From an uncultured Eubacteriales bacterium (lineage in GTDB: Bacteria > Bacillota > Clostridia > TANB77 > CAG-508), in the NCBI GenBank assembly GCA_949287075.1, contig CASEEU010000022.1, positions 1 to 32,009 on the forward strand: a stretch of DNA of 32,009 nucleotides. The letters are read 5' to 3'. The position numbers were made by a program, and so were the translations under genes. The notes under the pieces were generated by a model that was not told the DNA's origin, searched no databases, and worked only from the letters and a program-made list of their open reading frames with translations. Below, in pieces: positions 1 through 7,711 of this stretch. Every line of letters begins with the position of its first letter. Position 1 is the stretch's first letter.

Positions 1-1
1 T

Positions 2-160
2 AAAGTTCAATTAGTTGGATTTGGATCTTTCGAAGTAAGAAAAAGAGCAGCTAGAAAAGGTAGAAACCCACAAACTAAAGAAGAAATCAAAATACCTGCA
101 TCAAAAGCTCCAGTATTCAAAGCTGGTAAAGCATTAAAAGAATTAGTAAACAAAAAATAA
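2..160 (+). CDS. HU family DNA-binding protein (C-terminal part, cut by window edge)
   Basis: Partial gene: the reading frame is open from the first codon in the window and ends at a TAA, giving the last 52 residues. The translation contains [19 protein letters not shown], the beta-arm signature of the HU/IHF family, followed by the usual conserved tail in which a [10 protein letters not shown] pattern precedes the end. HU is a small dimeric nucleoid protein that bends and compacts DNA. The N-terminal dimerisation helices lie outside the window, so HU cannot be formally separated from a close paralogue, but the family call is secure. A strong hairpin terminator follows 40 bases after the stop. 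Confidence 0.95.
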   Translation, partial: KVQLVGFGSFEVRKRAARKGRNPQTKEEIKIPASKAPVFKAGKALKELVNKK

Positions 161-199
161 TGAATAAATAAAGTATATATAAATATATGAATCGATAGT

Positions 200-244
200 A
201 AAAGCGACATATAAGTGTTATAAAATTACTTATATGTCGCTTTT
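200..244. terminator. Bidirectional intrinsic terminator between HU and aspS
   Basis: A perfect 17-bp stem (200-216 with 228-244) has an 11-base loop. A-runs on the left and T-runs on the right make it work in both directions. It separates two convergent genes, HU (plus) and aspS (minus). Confidence 0.9.
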
Positions 245-246
245 GT

Positions 247-2004
247 TTATTTTTTATCAACGATAATATGCACATCTCGCAATTGGTCACGTCTAACATT
301 GCTTGGTGCACCCATCATTAAATCTTGAGCTTTACTATTTAGTGGGAATGCAATGACTTCTCTAATAGTATCAGAATCAGATAATAACATAAGCATTCTA
401 TCAATTCCAGGTGCAATACCAGCATGTGGAGGAGCACCAAATTGAAAAGCTTTATACAAAGCACCAAATTTATTTTTTACTTCTTCTTCTGTATAGCCTG
501 CCATAGTAAAGGCTTTTAACATGATATCAATATCATGATTTCTAACTGCTCCAGAAGAAAGTTCAATTCCATTACACACAATATCATATTGATAAGCTAA
601 AATATCTAATGGATTTTCATTTTCTAATGCTTCTAAACCACCTTGTGGCATAGAAAATGGGTTATGACTAAAGCTAATTTTTCCATGTTCATCAAGTTCA
701 AAGATTGGAAAATCAATAATCCAACAAAATTTGAAAACATGATTATCAATTAAACCAAGTCTTTTTCCAAGTTCATCTCTAATTTGTCCAGATAAAGTTT
801 CAACAACACCAGGAACTTCAGCAATAAAGAATAAACAATCACCTGGCTTTGAATTAGTTCTTCTACACATTTCTATTCTAGCATCATCAGGTATGAATTT
901 AGCAATCGGCCCTTGGAAACTTCCATCATCTAAAATTCTTAGCCAAGCTAGACCTTTGGCTTTTAAATCTTTTATAGCATAATCTGTCATACCTTCGAAA
1001 AAGCTTCTTGGTTCATTTGCTACATCATGTGTAGAAATAATTCTAACAATTTTTCCTTGAAAAGCACGTAAATCAACATGTTCAAAAATGTCTGTAACAT
1101 CAATGATTTCCAAAGGATTTCTTAAATCAGGTTTATCGGTTCCATATTTTAGCATTGCTTCTTTATAAGGAATTCTTGGAAATGGATATTCTGCAATCTT
1201 TTTATCAGAAAACTTTTTAAATGTGTTGTAAATGACAGGTTCTATTGCCTGAAATACATCTTCTTGAGTTGCAAAACTCATTTCCATATCTAATTGATAG
1301 AATTCACCAGGAGCTCTATCAGCTCTTGCATCTTCATCTCTAAAACATGGTGCAATTTGAAAATATTTATCAATACCAGAAACCATTAATAATTGTTTAA
1401 ATTGTTGAGGGGCTTGTGGTAAAGCATAAAATTTTCCAGGATGTAATCTACTGGGAACCAAATAATCTCTAGCACCTTCTGGTGAAGAACTTGTAAGAAT
1501 TGGAGTTTGTACTTCTAAAAAACCTTGTTCAATCATTTGTGCTCTTAAGAATTGAATCACATTTGCTCTTAATATTAAATTGTTTTTTAATTTGTCATTT
1601 CGTAAATCTAAGAATCGATATTGTAATCTTAAATCTTCTCTAATTTCTTGGTTAGTATTGACTTCAAAAGGAAGATTTTGTGTTCTTTTTCCTAAAATTT
1701 TAATATCTTCAATTCGAATTTCCACCAAACCAGTTTTTAGTTTAGGATTAATGGTTTCTTCATCACGTTTTTTTACTGTACCATATACTGTAACAGTAGA
1801 TTCGATGGGAATATGTGAAGCAAAATCCACATCTTCAGCTTTTCCTGATGTTACAACTTGTGTAATTCCATACATATCACGAATATCTAGGAAAACCAAA
1901 CCTCCTAAATCTCTGATGGTCTGTACCCATCCACTAATTCTAACTTGTTTTCCAACATCTTCTAATGTGATTTCATTACAATTGTGTGTTCTGTACTCAT
2001 TCAT
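247..2004 (-). CDS. aspS: Aspartyl-tRNA synthetase
   Basis: Class II aminoacyl-tRNA synthetase that charges tRNA(Asp) and, if non-discriminating, also tRNA(Asn). At 585 residues it has the normal length for a bacterial AspRS with the GAD insertion. The order is: N-terminal OB-fold anticodon-binding domain (about 1-105), class II motif 2 beginning FRDED at residues 221-225 followed by ADRAPGEFYQLD, the GAD insertion (roughly 290-410), and motif 3 near the C-terminus (GIAPGIDRMLML). The anticodon-domain loop reads RDLGG with Leu33. In published work on Pseudomonas AspRS a His at this position is linked to relaxed specificity and Leu to discrimination, but one residue does not settle the issue here. 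The ATG at 2004 is preceded by AAAGGA. A T-box leader lies upstream; it lacks an Asp codon (see findings). No gatCAB or asnS is in the window to help decide specificity. Confidence 0.96.
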   Translation of the reverse strand: MNEYRTHNCNEITLEDVGKQVRISGWVQTIRDLGGLVFLDIRDMYGITQVVTSGKAEDVDFASHIPIESTVTVYGTVKKRDEETINPKLKTGLVEIRIEDIKILGKRTQNLPFEVNTNQEIREDLRLQYRFLDLRNDKLKNNLILRANVIQFLRAQMIEQGFLEVQTPILTSSSPEGARDYLVPSRLHPGKFYALPQAPQQFKQLLMVSGIDKYFQIAPCFRDEDARADRAPGEFYQLDMEMSFATQEDVFQAIEPVIYNTFKKFSDKKIAEYPFPRIPYKEAMLKYGTDKPDLRNPLEIIDVTDIFEHVDLRAFQGKIVRIISTHDVANEPRSFFEGMTDYAIKDLKAKGLAWLRILDDGSFQGPIAKFIPDDARIEMCRRTNSKPGDCLFFIAEVPGVVETLSGQIRDELGKRLGLIDNHVFKFCWIIDFPIFELDEHGKISFSHNPFSMPQGGLEALENENPLDILAYQYDIVCNGIELSSGAVRNHDIDIMLKAFTMAGYTEEEVKNKFGALYKAFQFGAPPHAGIAPGIDRMLMLLSDSDTIREVIAFPLNSKAQDLMMGAPSNVRRDQLRDVHIIVDKK

Positions 2005-2112
2005 ATTTACTCATTCCTTTCTTAAGGTATAAATCCAGTTGGAAAAGAATTATTTTTCAACTGTACCTTCTTTAAATTTGTTAGAGCATAATTTGTATCC
2101 GAAAAAGGGTAC

Positions 2113-2325
2113 AAAAAAACGCCCTTTGCAATATTGCAGGGACGAAATAAATCCGCGGTACCACCCAGCTTGAAAACTAAATAAATATATGAATTTATTT
2201 AATTTTCCACTTTATTAAAAATTGCTCCAATGTGTTTCGCAAGTTTAGGTTGACCTTAAAGGGCTTTCAGCCGGTGACCCTTATTCTCTAAAAGTAACTT
2301 CTAACTGCTTTCATTGTACAAACGC
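2113..2325 (-). promoter_or_regulatory. T-box riboswitch leader of aspS
   Basis: Read on the minus strand, the leader carries the T-box core TGGGTGGTACCGCGG (2153-2167). It is followed by a terminator hairpin (2121-2143) and seven T residues (2113-2119). Upstream, the stem I landmarks are present: an AGAGA element at 2285-2289, an apical AGGG/CCCT hairpin, and a closing GGAGC near 2224-2228. Uncharged tRNA binding would favour the antiterminator and transcription of aspS, about 110 bases downstream. The triplet before the ACATTGG segment is AAC (2234-2236), and neither GAC nor GAT occurs between the promoter and the T-box core. Confidence 0.92.
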
Positions 2326-2351
2326 AAATATATTTTAAAATATTATATAAT

Positions 2352-2380
2352 ATTTTACACAGTTTATGTGGTTTTGTCAA
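2352..2380 (-). promoter_or_regulatory. Promoter of the aspS T-box transcript
   Basis: On the minus strand, TTGACA (2375-2380) and TAAAAT (2352-2357) are separated by 17 bases, just upstream of T-box stem I. The -35 is a perfect vegetative-sigma match. Confidence 0.8.
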
Positions 2381-2428
2381 GAAATATACATAAAATTTGT
2401 ATATAGCATAACTATTAAAGTTATATGT

Positions 2429-2680
2429 TTAAGAATTTTCTTTTTTAATATCATTAATAATTGTAGCTGATATAATGAAACTTATAGCAACATTCAAACC
2501 TAAAGCAAAACATATCAAACCAATATAATATAAAATAGGGTATGTAAAAAATAACATATATGTAAGAAGAATTATAGATGAAACAATACAAATCAAAAAA
2601 GAAAAAGCAAGACCATTCTTCAATATATGTGATATTTTTTTATCTAAATGTTTATAATGATTAATAAAAGACTTAAACAT
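2429..2680 (-). CDS. Small two-helix membrane protein, function unknown
   Basis: An 83-residue protein with a basic N-terminus (MFKSFINHYKHLDKK). Two long hydrophobic stretches (about residues 24-47 and 50-74) predict a hairpin of two membrane helices, and the tail is short and charged (NDIKKENS). The start is well supported by GAGGTGG seven bases upstream of the ATG. It has its own promoter and lies downstream of, but separated by a terminator from, rpsT on the same strand. I do not recognise the family and see no catalytic motif. Confidence 0.75.
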   Translation of the reverse strand: MFKSFINHYKHLDKKISHILKNGLAFSFLICIVSSIILLTYMLFFTYPILYYIGLICFALGLNVAISFIISATIINDIKKENS

Positions 2681-2715
2681 AATTAATCCACCTCAAATCT
2701 GATTAATATATATTA

Positions 2716-2744
2716 ATATTAGCATGTTATAAAAGACAAATCAA
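2716..2744 (-). promoter_or_regulatory. Promoter of the small membrane protein gene
   Basis: Minus-strand TTGATT (2739-2744) and TAATAT (2716-2721) with a 17-base spacer, 36 bases upstream of the ATG at 2680. Confidence 0.65.
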
Positions 2745-2760
2745 TGGAAATATCATACAA

Positions 2761-2795
2761 AAAAAGCACATAGAAATATCTCTGATGTGCTTTTT
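2761..2795 (-). terminator. Terminator of rpsT
   Basis: An 11-bp perfect stem (2761-2771 with 2785-2795). On the minus strand it is followed by a T-run immediately downstream of the rpsT stop. Confidence 0.85.
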
Positions 2796-2827
2796 AAATA
2801 AAAACTATGCATAATCTTTATTTAGCC

Positions 2828-3094
2828 TTAAGCCATAGCTGCATTTAATTTTTTTGATAAATTAGATTTTTTTCTAGCTGCAGTGTTTTTTACAATAACA
2901 CCTTTTGTACAAGCTTGATCTATTTTTTTAGTTGCTTCAGAAAATAGAACTTTAGCTTCTTCTATATTTCCAGCCTCAATTGCTTCTTCAAATTTTCTAA
3001 CAGCTGATTTATATCCAGATTTTATCATATTATTTCTTAAAGTTTTTTTCTCAATTACTTTAACTCTTTTCTTAGCTGATTTAATATTTGGCAT
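2828..3094 (-). CDS. rpsT: 30S ribosomal protein S20 (bS20)
   Basis: Small basic protein that binds the 5' domain and helix 44 of 16S rRNA. At 88 residues it has the normal length. The N-terminus [13 protein letters not shown] is the S20 signature, and the C-terminal [20 protein letters not shown] block is also typical; the whole is a three-helix lysine/alanine-rich protein. The ATG follows AGGAGGTG. It has its own promoter (TTGCAT and TAGAAT, 17-base spacing) and a strong terminator, so it is monocistronic, as is common for rpsT. Confidence 0.97.
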   Translation of the reverse strand: MPNIKSAKKRVKVIEKKTLRNNMIKSGYKSAVRKFEEAIEAGNIEEAKVLFSEATKKIDQACTKGVIVKNTAARKKSNLSKKLNAAMA

Positions 3095-3139
3095 CTATAA
3101 GCACCTCCTCTTAGTCAATTATTCATTATAACATCTGAT

Positions 3140-3168
3140 ATTCTAACATATTTTTTTATGAAATGCAA
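3140..3168 (-). promoter_or_regulatory. Promoter of rpsT
   Basis: Minus-strand TTGCAT (3163-3168), 17-base spacer, TAGAAT (3140-3145). The start of transcription would fall about 40 bases before the rpsT ATG. Confidence 0.75.
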
Positions 3169-3188
3169 GTGAATTTTCTAATTTATTA

Positions 3189-3217
3189 TTGTATTATAAA
3201 AAAACTTATGATATATT
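3189..3217 (+). promoter_or_regulatory. Candidate promoter of rpiB
   Basis: TTGTAT (3189-3194), 17-base spacer, TATATT (3212-3217). It is moderate in quality but is the best plus-strand match upstream of rpiB. It lies close to, and points away from, the rpsT promoter. Confidence 0.45.
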
Positions 3218-3246
3218 TTTATATAGAGATAAAAAATGAAGATAGA

Positions 3247-3298
3247 GGTCTGTCCCTTTCGTTTAGATTTTGAACGATTTGGCACGTCCCTATTGTTC
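3247..3298 (+). repeat. Short GC-rich intergenic repeat upstream of rpiB
   Basis: Two related decamers, GGTCTGTCCC (3247-3256) and GGCACGTCCC (3281-3290), sit in the rpiB leader. The second lies in the loop of a 7-bp hairpin (GAACGAT with ATTGTTC, 3272-3298, one G-T pair). The composition is unlike the AT-rich surroundings, which suggests an inserted repeat remnant rather than leader function, but no second copy is visible in this window. Confidence 0.4.
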
Positions 3299-3314
3299 AA
3301 AAGGAGGAATGAAG

Positions 3315-3761
3315 ATGATAGCAATTGGTTGTGATCATGGAGGATATAAATTAAAAGAAGAAATCAAAAAATATTTAGATGAGAAAGAAATTAAATATAT
3401 AGATTATGGTTGTATGAATGAAGAAAGAGTAGATTATCCTAATATCGCAAAAGAAGTCGCACTTTCTGTTCAAAAAGGAAAAGCAGAAAAAGGAATATTA
3501 ATTTGTCGTTCTGGTTTAGGAATGAGTATTGTAGCTAATAAATTTAAAGGAATTAGAAGTACACCATGTTATAATGAAGAAACTGCTAAATTTTCAAGAT
3601 TGCACAATGATAGTAATGTATTAGCATTAGGAGCAGATTATGTAAGCGTGAATGAGGCAATTTGTATATTAAGGATGTGGCTTGCAACAGAATTTGAAGG
3701 TGGAAGACATATGGAAAGAATTAAAATTATTGAAGAAATTGAAAATGAAAATATGAAATAA
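3315..3761 (+). CDS. rpiB: Sugar-phosphate isomerase, RpiB/LacA/LacB family
   Basis: A 148-residue protein of the usual RpiB length. RpiB interconverts ribose 5-phosphate and ribulose 5-phosphate in the pentose phosphate pathway. The N-terminus MIAIGCDHGGYKLK gives the conserved Asp7-His8. The proposed catalytic Cys is Cys64 and the ring-opening His region is HNDSNVLALGAD (His97). The loop after Cys64 reads CRSGLGMS where most family members read CGTGIGIS, so an Arg replaces the first Gly of the anion-hole loop. The fold call is firm, but substrate preference could differ from ribose 5-phosphate. The start at 3315 is chosen because AAGGAGG ends seven bases upstream; the in-frame ATG at 3309 is only one base from it. 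tagO follows 15 bases downstream. Confidence 0.88.
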   Translation: MIAIGCDHGGYKLKEEIKKYLDEKEIKYIDYGCMNEERVDYPNIAKEVALSVQKGKAEKGILICRSGLGMSIVANKFKGIRSTPCYNEETAKFSRLHNDSNVLALGADYVSVNEAICILRMWLATEFEGGRHMERIKIIEEIENENMK

Positions 3762-3776
3762 TATGGAGGAATGAAT

Positions 3777-5012
3777 ATGTGGGGAGATATTGCAATTGCA
3801 TTTTTGCTTGCATTTATCGTAACATTTATGGCAACACCATATATGATTAAAATTGCGCATAAAGTAGGTGCTGTGGATGTTCCGAAAGACCAAAGAAGAA
3901 TGCATAAAAAGGCAATGCCCAAGTTTGGTGGACCAGCAGTCATATTAGGTTTCTTAGTTTCTGTCATTTATTTATTAATTGTTATGAGTATTGAAAATTC
4001 CATTAATCTTTTCGGATTAGAAGATTATGGACAAAAGTTATTAGGAATGCTTTTTGGAATACTAATTATTGCAATTGTATGTATTGTTGATGATATAAAA
4101 ACAATAAAACCAATAACAAAGTTGATAGGACAAGTATTGGCGGCAATTGTAGCAGTGGCATTTGGTATAAGAATAGAAGATATTACATTACCATTTTTAA
4201 ATACAATAGAAATGCAAGAAATGTTTTCTATTATCATAACAGTGATATGGATTGTAGGTGTAACAAATGCGATTAACTTAATAGATGGATTAGATGGATT
4301 ATCTTCAGGAATATCTGTTATATCAGCAATTTCATTATTAATCATATTTGTATTAAATGATTCACCAATGGTAGCAATATTATTAATAACAGCACTTGCA
4401 GGTGCATTAGTAGGATTTTTACCATTTAATTTTGCACCAGCTAAGACATTTATAGGAGATACAGGTTCAAACTTTTTAGGATATTCATTATCCATTATTT
4501 CTATTTTAGGTGTAGCGAAAACCTATACAGCTGCTGTTATTGTATTACCATTAATTGTTTTAGGATTACCATTATTTGATACATTTTGGGCAATTATTAG
4601 AAGATTAATAAAAGGAAAATCTATCAAAGCCATATTTAAAGCAGACAAAGGGCACTTACATCATAGAATTGTAGCAAAAGGATTTAGTCAAAAACAAGCA
4701 GTGCTAATATTATATGGAATTAGTGCAACTTTTGGGATATTTGCAGTCATCATGTTAGAAAGTGGAATATGGAAAGCATTATCATTTTTATTAATGGTAA
4801 TAGTGGCAATTAGTTTAGGATACAGGAACTTTAAAACAGAAAAAACAGAAAACCAAAGATATGAATGTATAGAATGTAAATATATATATAATCCAAAGTT
4901 TGGAAATGAAAAAGCAGGAATACCAGCAGGAACAGCTTTTGAGGATTTACCAGATGATTGGGTTTGCCCAGTTTGTGGAGAAGGAAAAGATATGTTTGAG
5001 ATACATCAATAG
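3777..5012 (+). CDS. Polyprenyl-phosphate GlcNAc-1-P transferase (TagO/WecA/MraY family) fused to a C-terminal rubredoxin domain
   Basis: Integral membrane enzyme of the PNPT superfamily; it transfers a sugar 1-phosphate from a UDP-sugar to undecaprenyl phosphate, the first step of teichoic acid or capsule synthesis. About ten hydrophobic helices span residues 1-350. Family motifs are intact: VDDIKT (104-109), [12 protein letters not shown] (167-178), GDTGSN (227-232) and HLHHR (293-297). After a short charged linker (353-361), residues 361-411 form a complete rubredoxin: Cys364-x2-Cys367, then WVCPVCG with Cys397 and Cys400, plus the typical Y-x-[16 protein letters not shown] segment. The fusion is continuous in frame. 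The ATG at 3777 is preferred (GGAGG seven bases upstream) over the ATG at 3771. The gene follows rpiB closely and ends in a terminator. TagO is the likelier assignment than MraY because the gene is outside a mur/fts cluster. Confidence 0.9.
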   Translation: MWGDIAIAFLLAFIVTFMATPYMIKIAHKVGAVDVPKDQRRMHKKAMPKFGGPAVILGFLVSVIYLLIVMSIENSINLFGLEDYGQKLLGMLFGILIIAIVCIVDDIKTIKPITKLIGQVLAAIVAVAFGIRIEDITLPFLNTIEMQEMFSIIITVIWIVGVTNAINLIDGLDGLSSGISVISAISLLIIFVLNDSPMVAILLITALAGALVGFLPFNFAPAKTFIGDTGSNFLGYSLSIISILGVAKTYTAAVIVLPLIVLGLPLFDTFWAIIRRLIKGKSIKAIFKADKGHLHHRIVAKGFSQKQAVLILYGISATFGIFAVIMLESGIWKALSFLLMVIVAISLGYRNFKTEKTENQRYECIECKYIYNPKFGNEKAGIPAGTAFEDLPDDWVCPVCGEGKDMFEIHQ

Positions 5013-5049
5013 GGTAACAAAAATAAAATGAAAAAAGTTAAATATTGGT

Positions 5050-5080
5050 AAAAGTCATAATTTTATATTATGACTTTTTT
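5050..5080 (+). terminator. Terminator of the rpiB-tagO unit
   Basis: An 11-bp stem (5050-5060 with 5068-5078), a seven-base loop, and a T-run continuing past the right arm. Confidence 0.85.
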
Positions 5081-5280
5081 GTTTTATATAAATGCATTTT
5101 TTCTATTAAATAATAGAAAAATGACGAGCAGAAAAATTAAATTTTATTTTGAAAATAAAAAACATGAAAAGATTATGTAAAACAAGAAAAAACAAAGATT
5201 TTATTATAAAAAAAGATATTTTAGATAAAAAAAGAGTAAATTATAGCTATTTTGAGATATAAAAAGGAAATAAGCAGTAA
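5081..5280. other. AT-rich intergenic stretch
   Basis: The 370-base gap before the glycosyltransferase gene is extremely A/T-rich. It holds one perfect 10-bp palindrome (5098-5107 with 5112-5121) with a four-base loop. I find no gene with a credible ribosome binding site here. Confidence 0.6.
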
Positions 5281-5309
5281 TTGACTTTGTATAGAGAAAA
5301 TGGTATAAT
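5281..5309 (+). promoter_or_regulatory. Strong promoter of the glycan/hslO operon
   Basis: TTGACT (5281-5286), 17-base spacer and TATAAT (5304-5309) with an extended TGG before the -10. No terminator is seen until 8604, so it probably drives three genes. Confidence 0.85.
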
Positions 5310-5382
5310 TTTAAGGATATGGCAAAATATATAATAAATGCTTCTATTATGTAATTTATACATATATTCAATGGGAGGAAAT

Positions 5383-6630
5383 ATGAAAAATGCTAAAAAA
5401 ATAGAATTGGGAATAGGATTCGTAACAGGAAGAGCAAATGTATGTAATATTATAAACAAATATTATAAAATAATTACTGAACAAGCGAAAAGATATAATG
5501 AAAATGTTAATATCACCATATTTATACTATTTGATGTAGGATATCAGAATTCAACGAAAGAAGAGTTTTATAAAATAAATTCAGAAGTATATAAAGATAT
5601 ACATATAAAATATATAACACCAGAAAACATTGAAGAAGATAAAAAAATATTAAAAGGAAGATATGGATTTACAAATAAAGAAGCTGAATTTATATTGGGA
5701 CATGGACATGCTAAAGGAAGAAATACATTGATGTATTATGCATTAAAACGAAAAATAGATTATTTACTATTTTGGGATGATGATGAATATCCTGTAGCTT
5801 GTGTAAAAAAGGATGATGGTGAAATAGAATGGATTTCACAAGATAATATTATTAGACATTTGGAGAATATAAAAAATGCAGATGTATCAGTAGGATATCA
5901 TTGTGGATACATTTCTCCAATACCTTATATGGAATTAAATGAGGAGATTGAAGAAAAAATATTTAAAAGCTATATAGAAGCTATAAGTAATGAATTAGTA
6001 GAATGGGATAATATAAGAAGGATTATGCAAAAAGATAATGGCGTTACTTATGCAAATATTGAAATAGCTAAAGGTAAAGGAAAATATGAAATTGGATTAG
6101 AAAAAGGAAGTAAATGGGTAGCAGGTTCCACTTTATGTGTTAATTTAAAAAGAATAGAAAATATTCCAGCTTTTTATAATCCACCAGAAGCTAGAGGAGA
6201 AGATACATTTTTTTCAATGATGTTAGACGAGTGTAAAGTAATAAAAACACCAGTTTACCATTTTCATGATGGATTTTTAAAATTTACCAGTATCATGTCG
6301 GGAAAATATCCTAAGAGATTAAGAAAGATTGAACCAAAAGATGAAAACGTAGCATCTAGATTTTATAAAGCGTCTGTTGGATGGTTGAAATATAAACCAT
6401 TATTACTTTATATAAGAAATAGAAAAGAATATAAAAATGAAATTAATAAAATTAGAGAAAACTTAGAAGTCAGTATACCTGTAATGAATGAAATTTTTAA
6501 GGAGCAATCTTTTGACAGTTTGTTAGAAGTCTTAAATACATATGATGAAAATGTGCAAAAACATTATAAAGAATTCCAAGAAACAAATAGAATATGGAAT
6601 AAAATTAAATCAAATATAGTCAATCTATAG
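5383..6630 (+). CDS. Putative glycosyltransferase (GT-A-like)
   Basis: A 415-residue soluble protein with no signal peptide. It begins with a strand-like segment LGIGFVTGRANV. At about residue 130 it has LLFWDDDEYP, a DxD-type metal/nucleotide-sugar site, and later RGEDTFFSMM, an acidic E-D pair typical of the second half of GT-A enzymes, followed by VYHFHDGF. These features support a nucleotide-sugar glycosyltransferase; the donor and the family number cannot be read. The start at 5383 is chosen for its GGGAGG four bases upstream; an earlier in-frame ATG at 5338 lacks a ribosome binding site. The next gene, a pyruvyl transferase, starts 12 bases after the stop, so the two probably modify the same envelope polymer, perhaps the one begun by the upstream TagO-like enzyme. 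Confidence 0.75.
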   Translation: MKNAKKIELGIGFVTGRANVCNIINKYYKIITEQAKRYNENVNITIFILFDVGYQNSTKEEFYKINSEVYKDIHIKYITPENIEEDKKILKGRYGFTNKEAEFILGHGHAKGRNTLMYYALKRKIDYLLFWDDDEYPVACVKKDDGEIEWISQDNIIRHLENIKNADVSVGYHCGYISPIPYMELNEEIEEKIFKSYIEAISNELVEWDNIRRIMQKDNGVTYANIEIAKGKGKYEIGLEKGSKWVAGSTLCVNLKRIENIPAFYNPPEARGEDTFFSMMLDECKVIKTPVYHFHDGFLKFTSIMSGKYPKRLRKIEPKDENVASRFYKASVGWLKYKPLLLYIRNRKEYKNEINKIRENLEVSIPVMNEIFKEQSFDSLLEVLNTYDENVQKHYKEFQETNRIWNKIKSNIVNL

Positions 6631-6642
6631 GAAGGATGAATA

Positions 6643-7695
6643 GTGAGAAAAATATTTATTATGGCATATTTAAGAAACAACTTAGGTGATGATATGTTTG
6701 TAATGGAATTATTAAATAGATATCCAAATGTTGAATTTTATATAGAAGTTGTAGATTTAAAATATGCAAAAGCCTTTGAAAAGAAACATAATGTAAAAGT
6801 GCTTATCAATAAAAATGAAACTTTTGAAAAGATAGATATATATCAATATGATGGATATGTATACATAGGTGGTTCCATATTTATGGAAGGTGGAAAAGTA
6901 TATAATTTGGATGAAGGATGTTTAGAATTTATGAAAAAATGTAAAACATTAAATAAACCATTTTATTATATAAGTTCAAATTATGGACCATATCAAACGA
7001 GAAAATATTTCGATTTATCCAAAGAAACTTTTAAAGAATGTACAGATTTATGTTTTAGAGATCAATATTCTTACAATCTATTTAAAGATATTCCAACAGT
7101 AAGATATGCACCAGATGTGTTGTTTTCATATGACATAGGAAAATATGAAAAGGAAAAAGATACAATAGGAATATCAATGATAGACTTGGAAATAAGAGAA
7201 AACCTAAGACATAAAGAAGAAGAATATATTCAATTTTTATGTAATAATATCAATTTATATTTAAAAGAAGGAAAGGACATTTATTTATTCTCATTTTGCA
7301 ATGATGAAGGTGATGAAAAAGCAATTGAAAAAATATTAAACAAATTTAAAAATAGTGATTATAAAAAACGTATAACTGTAGTAAAATACAATGAAAATAT
7401 AGAAGAATTTTTGAATATTTATAAAAAGATGGAATATATGGTTTGTCAAAGATTTCATTCTTTGATATTATCTTATATATATCATCAAAAATTTTATGTA
7501 ATATCTTATAGTAAAAAAATATGCAATATAATTAAAGAATTAAATTTATGTGATAAATATATAAAACTAGAAGAAATTACAGCACAAAAAATAATTAAAT
7601 TAGAAGATTTTTATAATGTAGAAGAAGAAAAGTTAAAAGAAATAAAAAAACATTCTTTAGAGCAATTTAAAGAATTAGATAAATTTTTGAAATAA
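6643..7695 (+). CDS. Polysaccharide pyruvyl transferase family protein
   Basis: A 350-residue protein of the CsaB/WcaK-type family, whose members add pyruvate ketals to surface polysaccharides from phosphoenolpyruvate; some relatives are glycosyltransferases. The N-terminus MAYLRNNLGDDMFVMELLNRYP carries the N-x-GDD motif, YVYIGGSIFME gives the GG-S segment, YISSNYGPY and LCFRDQYSY match the middle conserved blocks, and MVCQRFHSLILSYIYH near residue 270 is the typical R-x-H motif. The start is a GTG at 6643 with GAAGGA nearby. It lies between the glycosyltransferase (12-base gap) and hslO (16-base gap) in one operon. Confidence 0.85.
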   Translation: MRKIFIMAYLRNNLGDDMFVMELLNRYPNVEFYIEVVDLKYAKAFEKKHNVKVLINKNETFEKIDIYQYDGYVYIGGSIFMEGGKVYNLDEGCLEFMKKCKTLNKPFYYISSNYGPYQTRKYFDLSKETFKECTDLCFRDQYSYNLFKDIPTVRYAPDVLFSYDIGKYEKEKDTIGISMIDLEIRENLRHKEEEYIQFLCNNINLYLKEGKDIYLFSFCNDEGDEKAIEKILNKFKNSDYKKRITVVKYNENIEEFLNIYKKMEYMVCQRFHSLILSYIYHQKFYVISYSKKICNIIKELNLCDKYIKLEEITAQKIIKLEDFYNVEEEKLKEIKKHSLEQFKELDKFLK

Positions 7696-7711
7696 AAAGG
7701 TAGGAAAAAGA

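Noticed and set aside
1580..2032. Plus-strand open frame of 150 codons
   Set aside because: It is antisense to aspS, has no ribosome binding site, and its composition mirrors the coding strand.
3270..3314. TTG start at 3270 for rpiB
   Set aside because: It lies inside the GTCCC repeat hairpin without a ribosome binding site; AAGGAGG at 3301-3307 fits the ATG at 3315.
5164..5262. Short plus-strand frame of 32 codons (MKRLCKTRKNK...)
   Set aside because: It has no ribosome binding site, a random Lys/Ile-rich composition and no promoter upstream.
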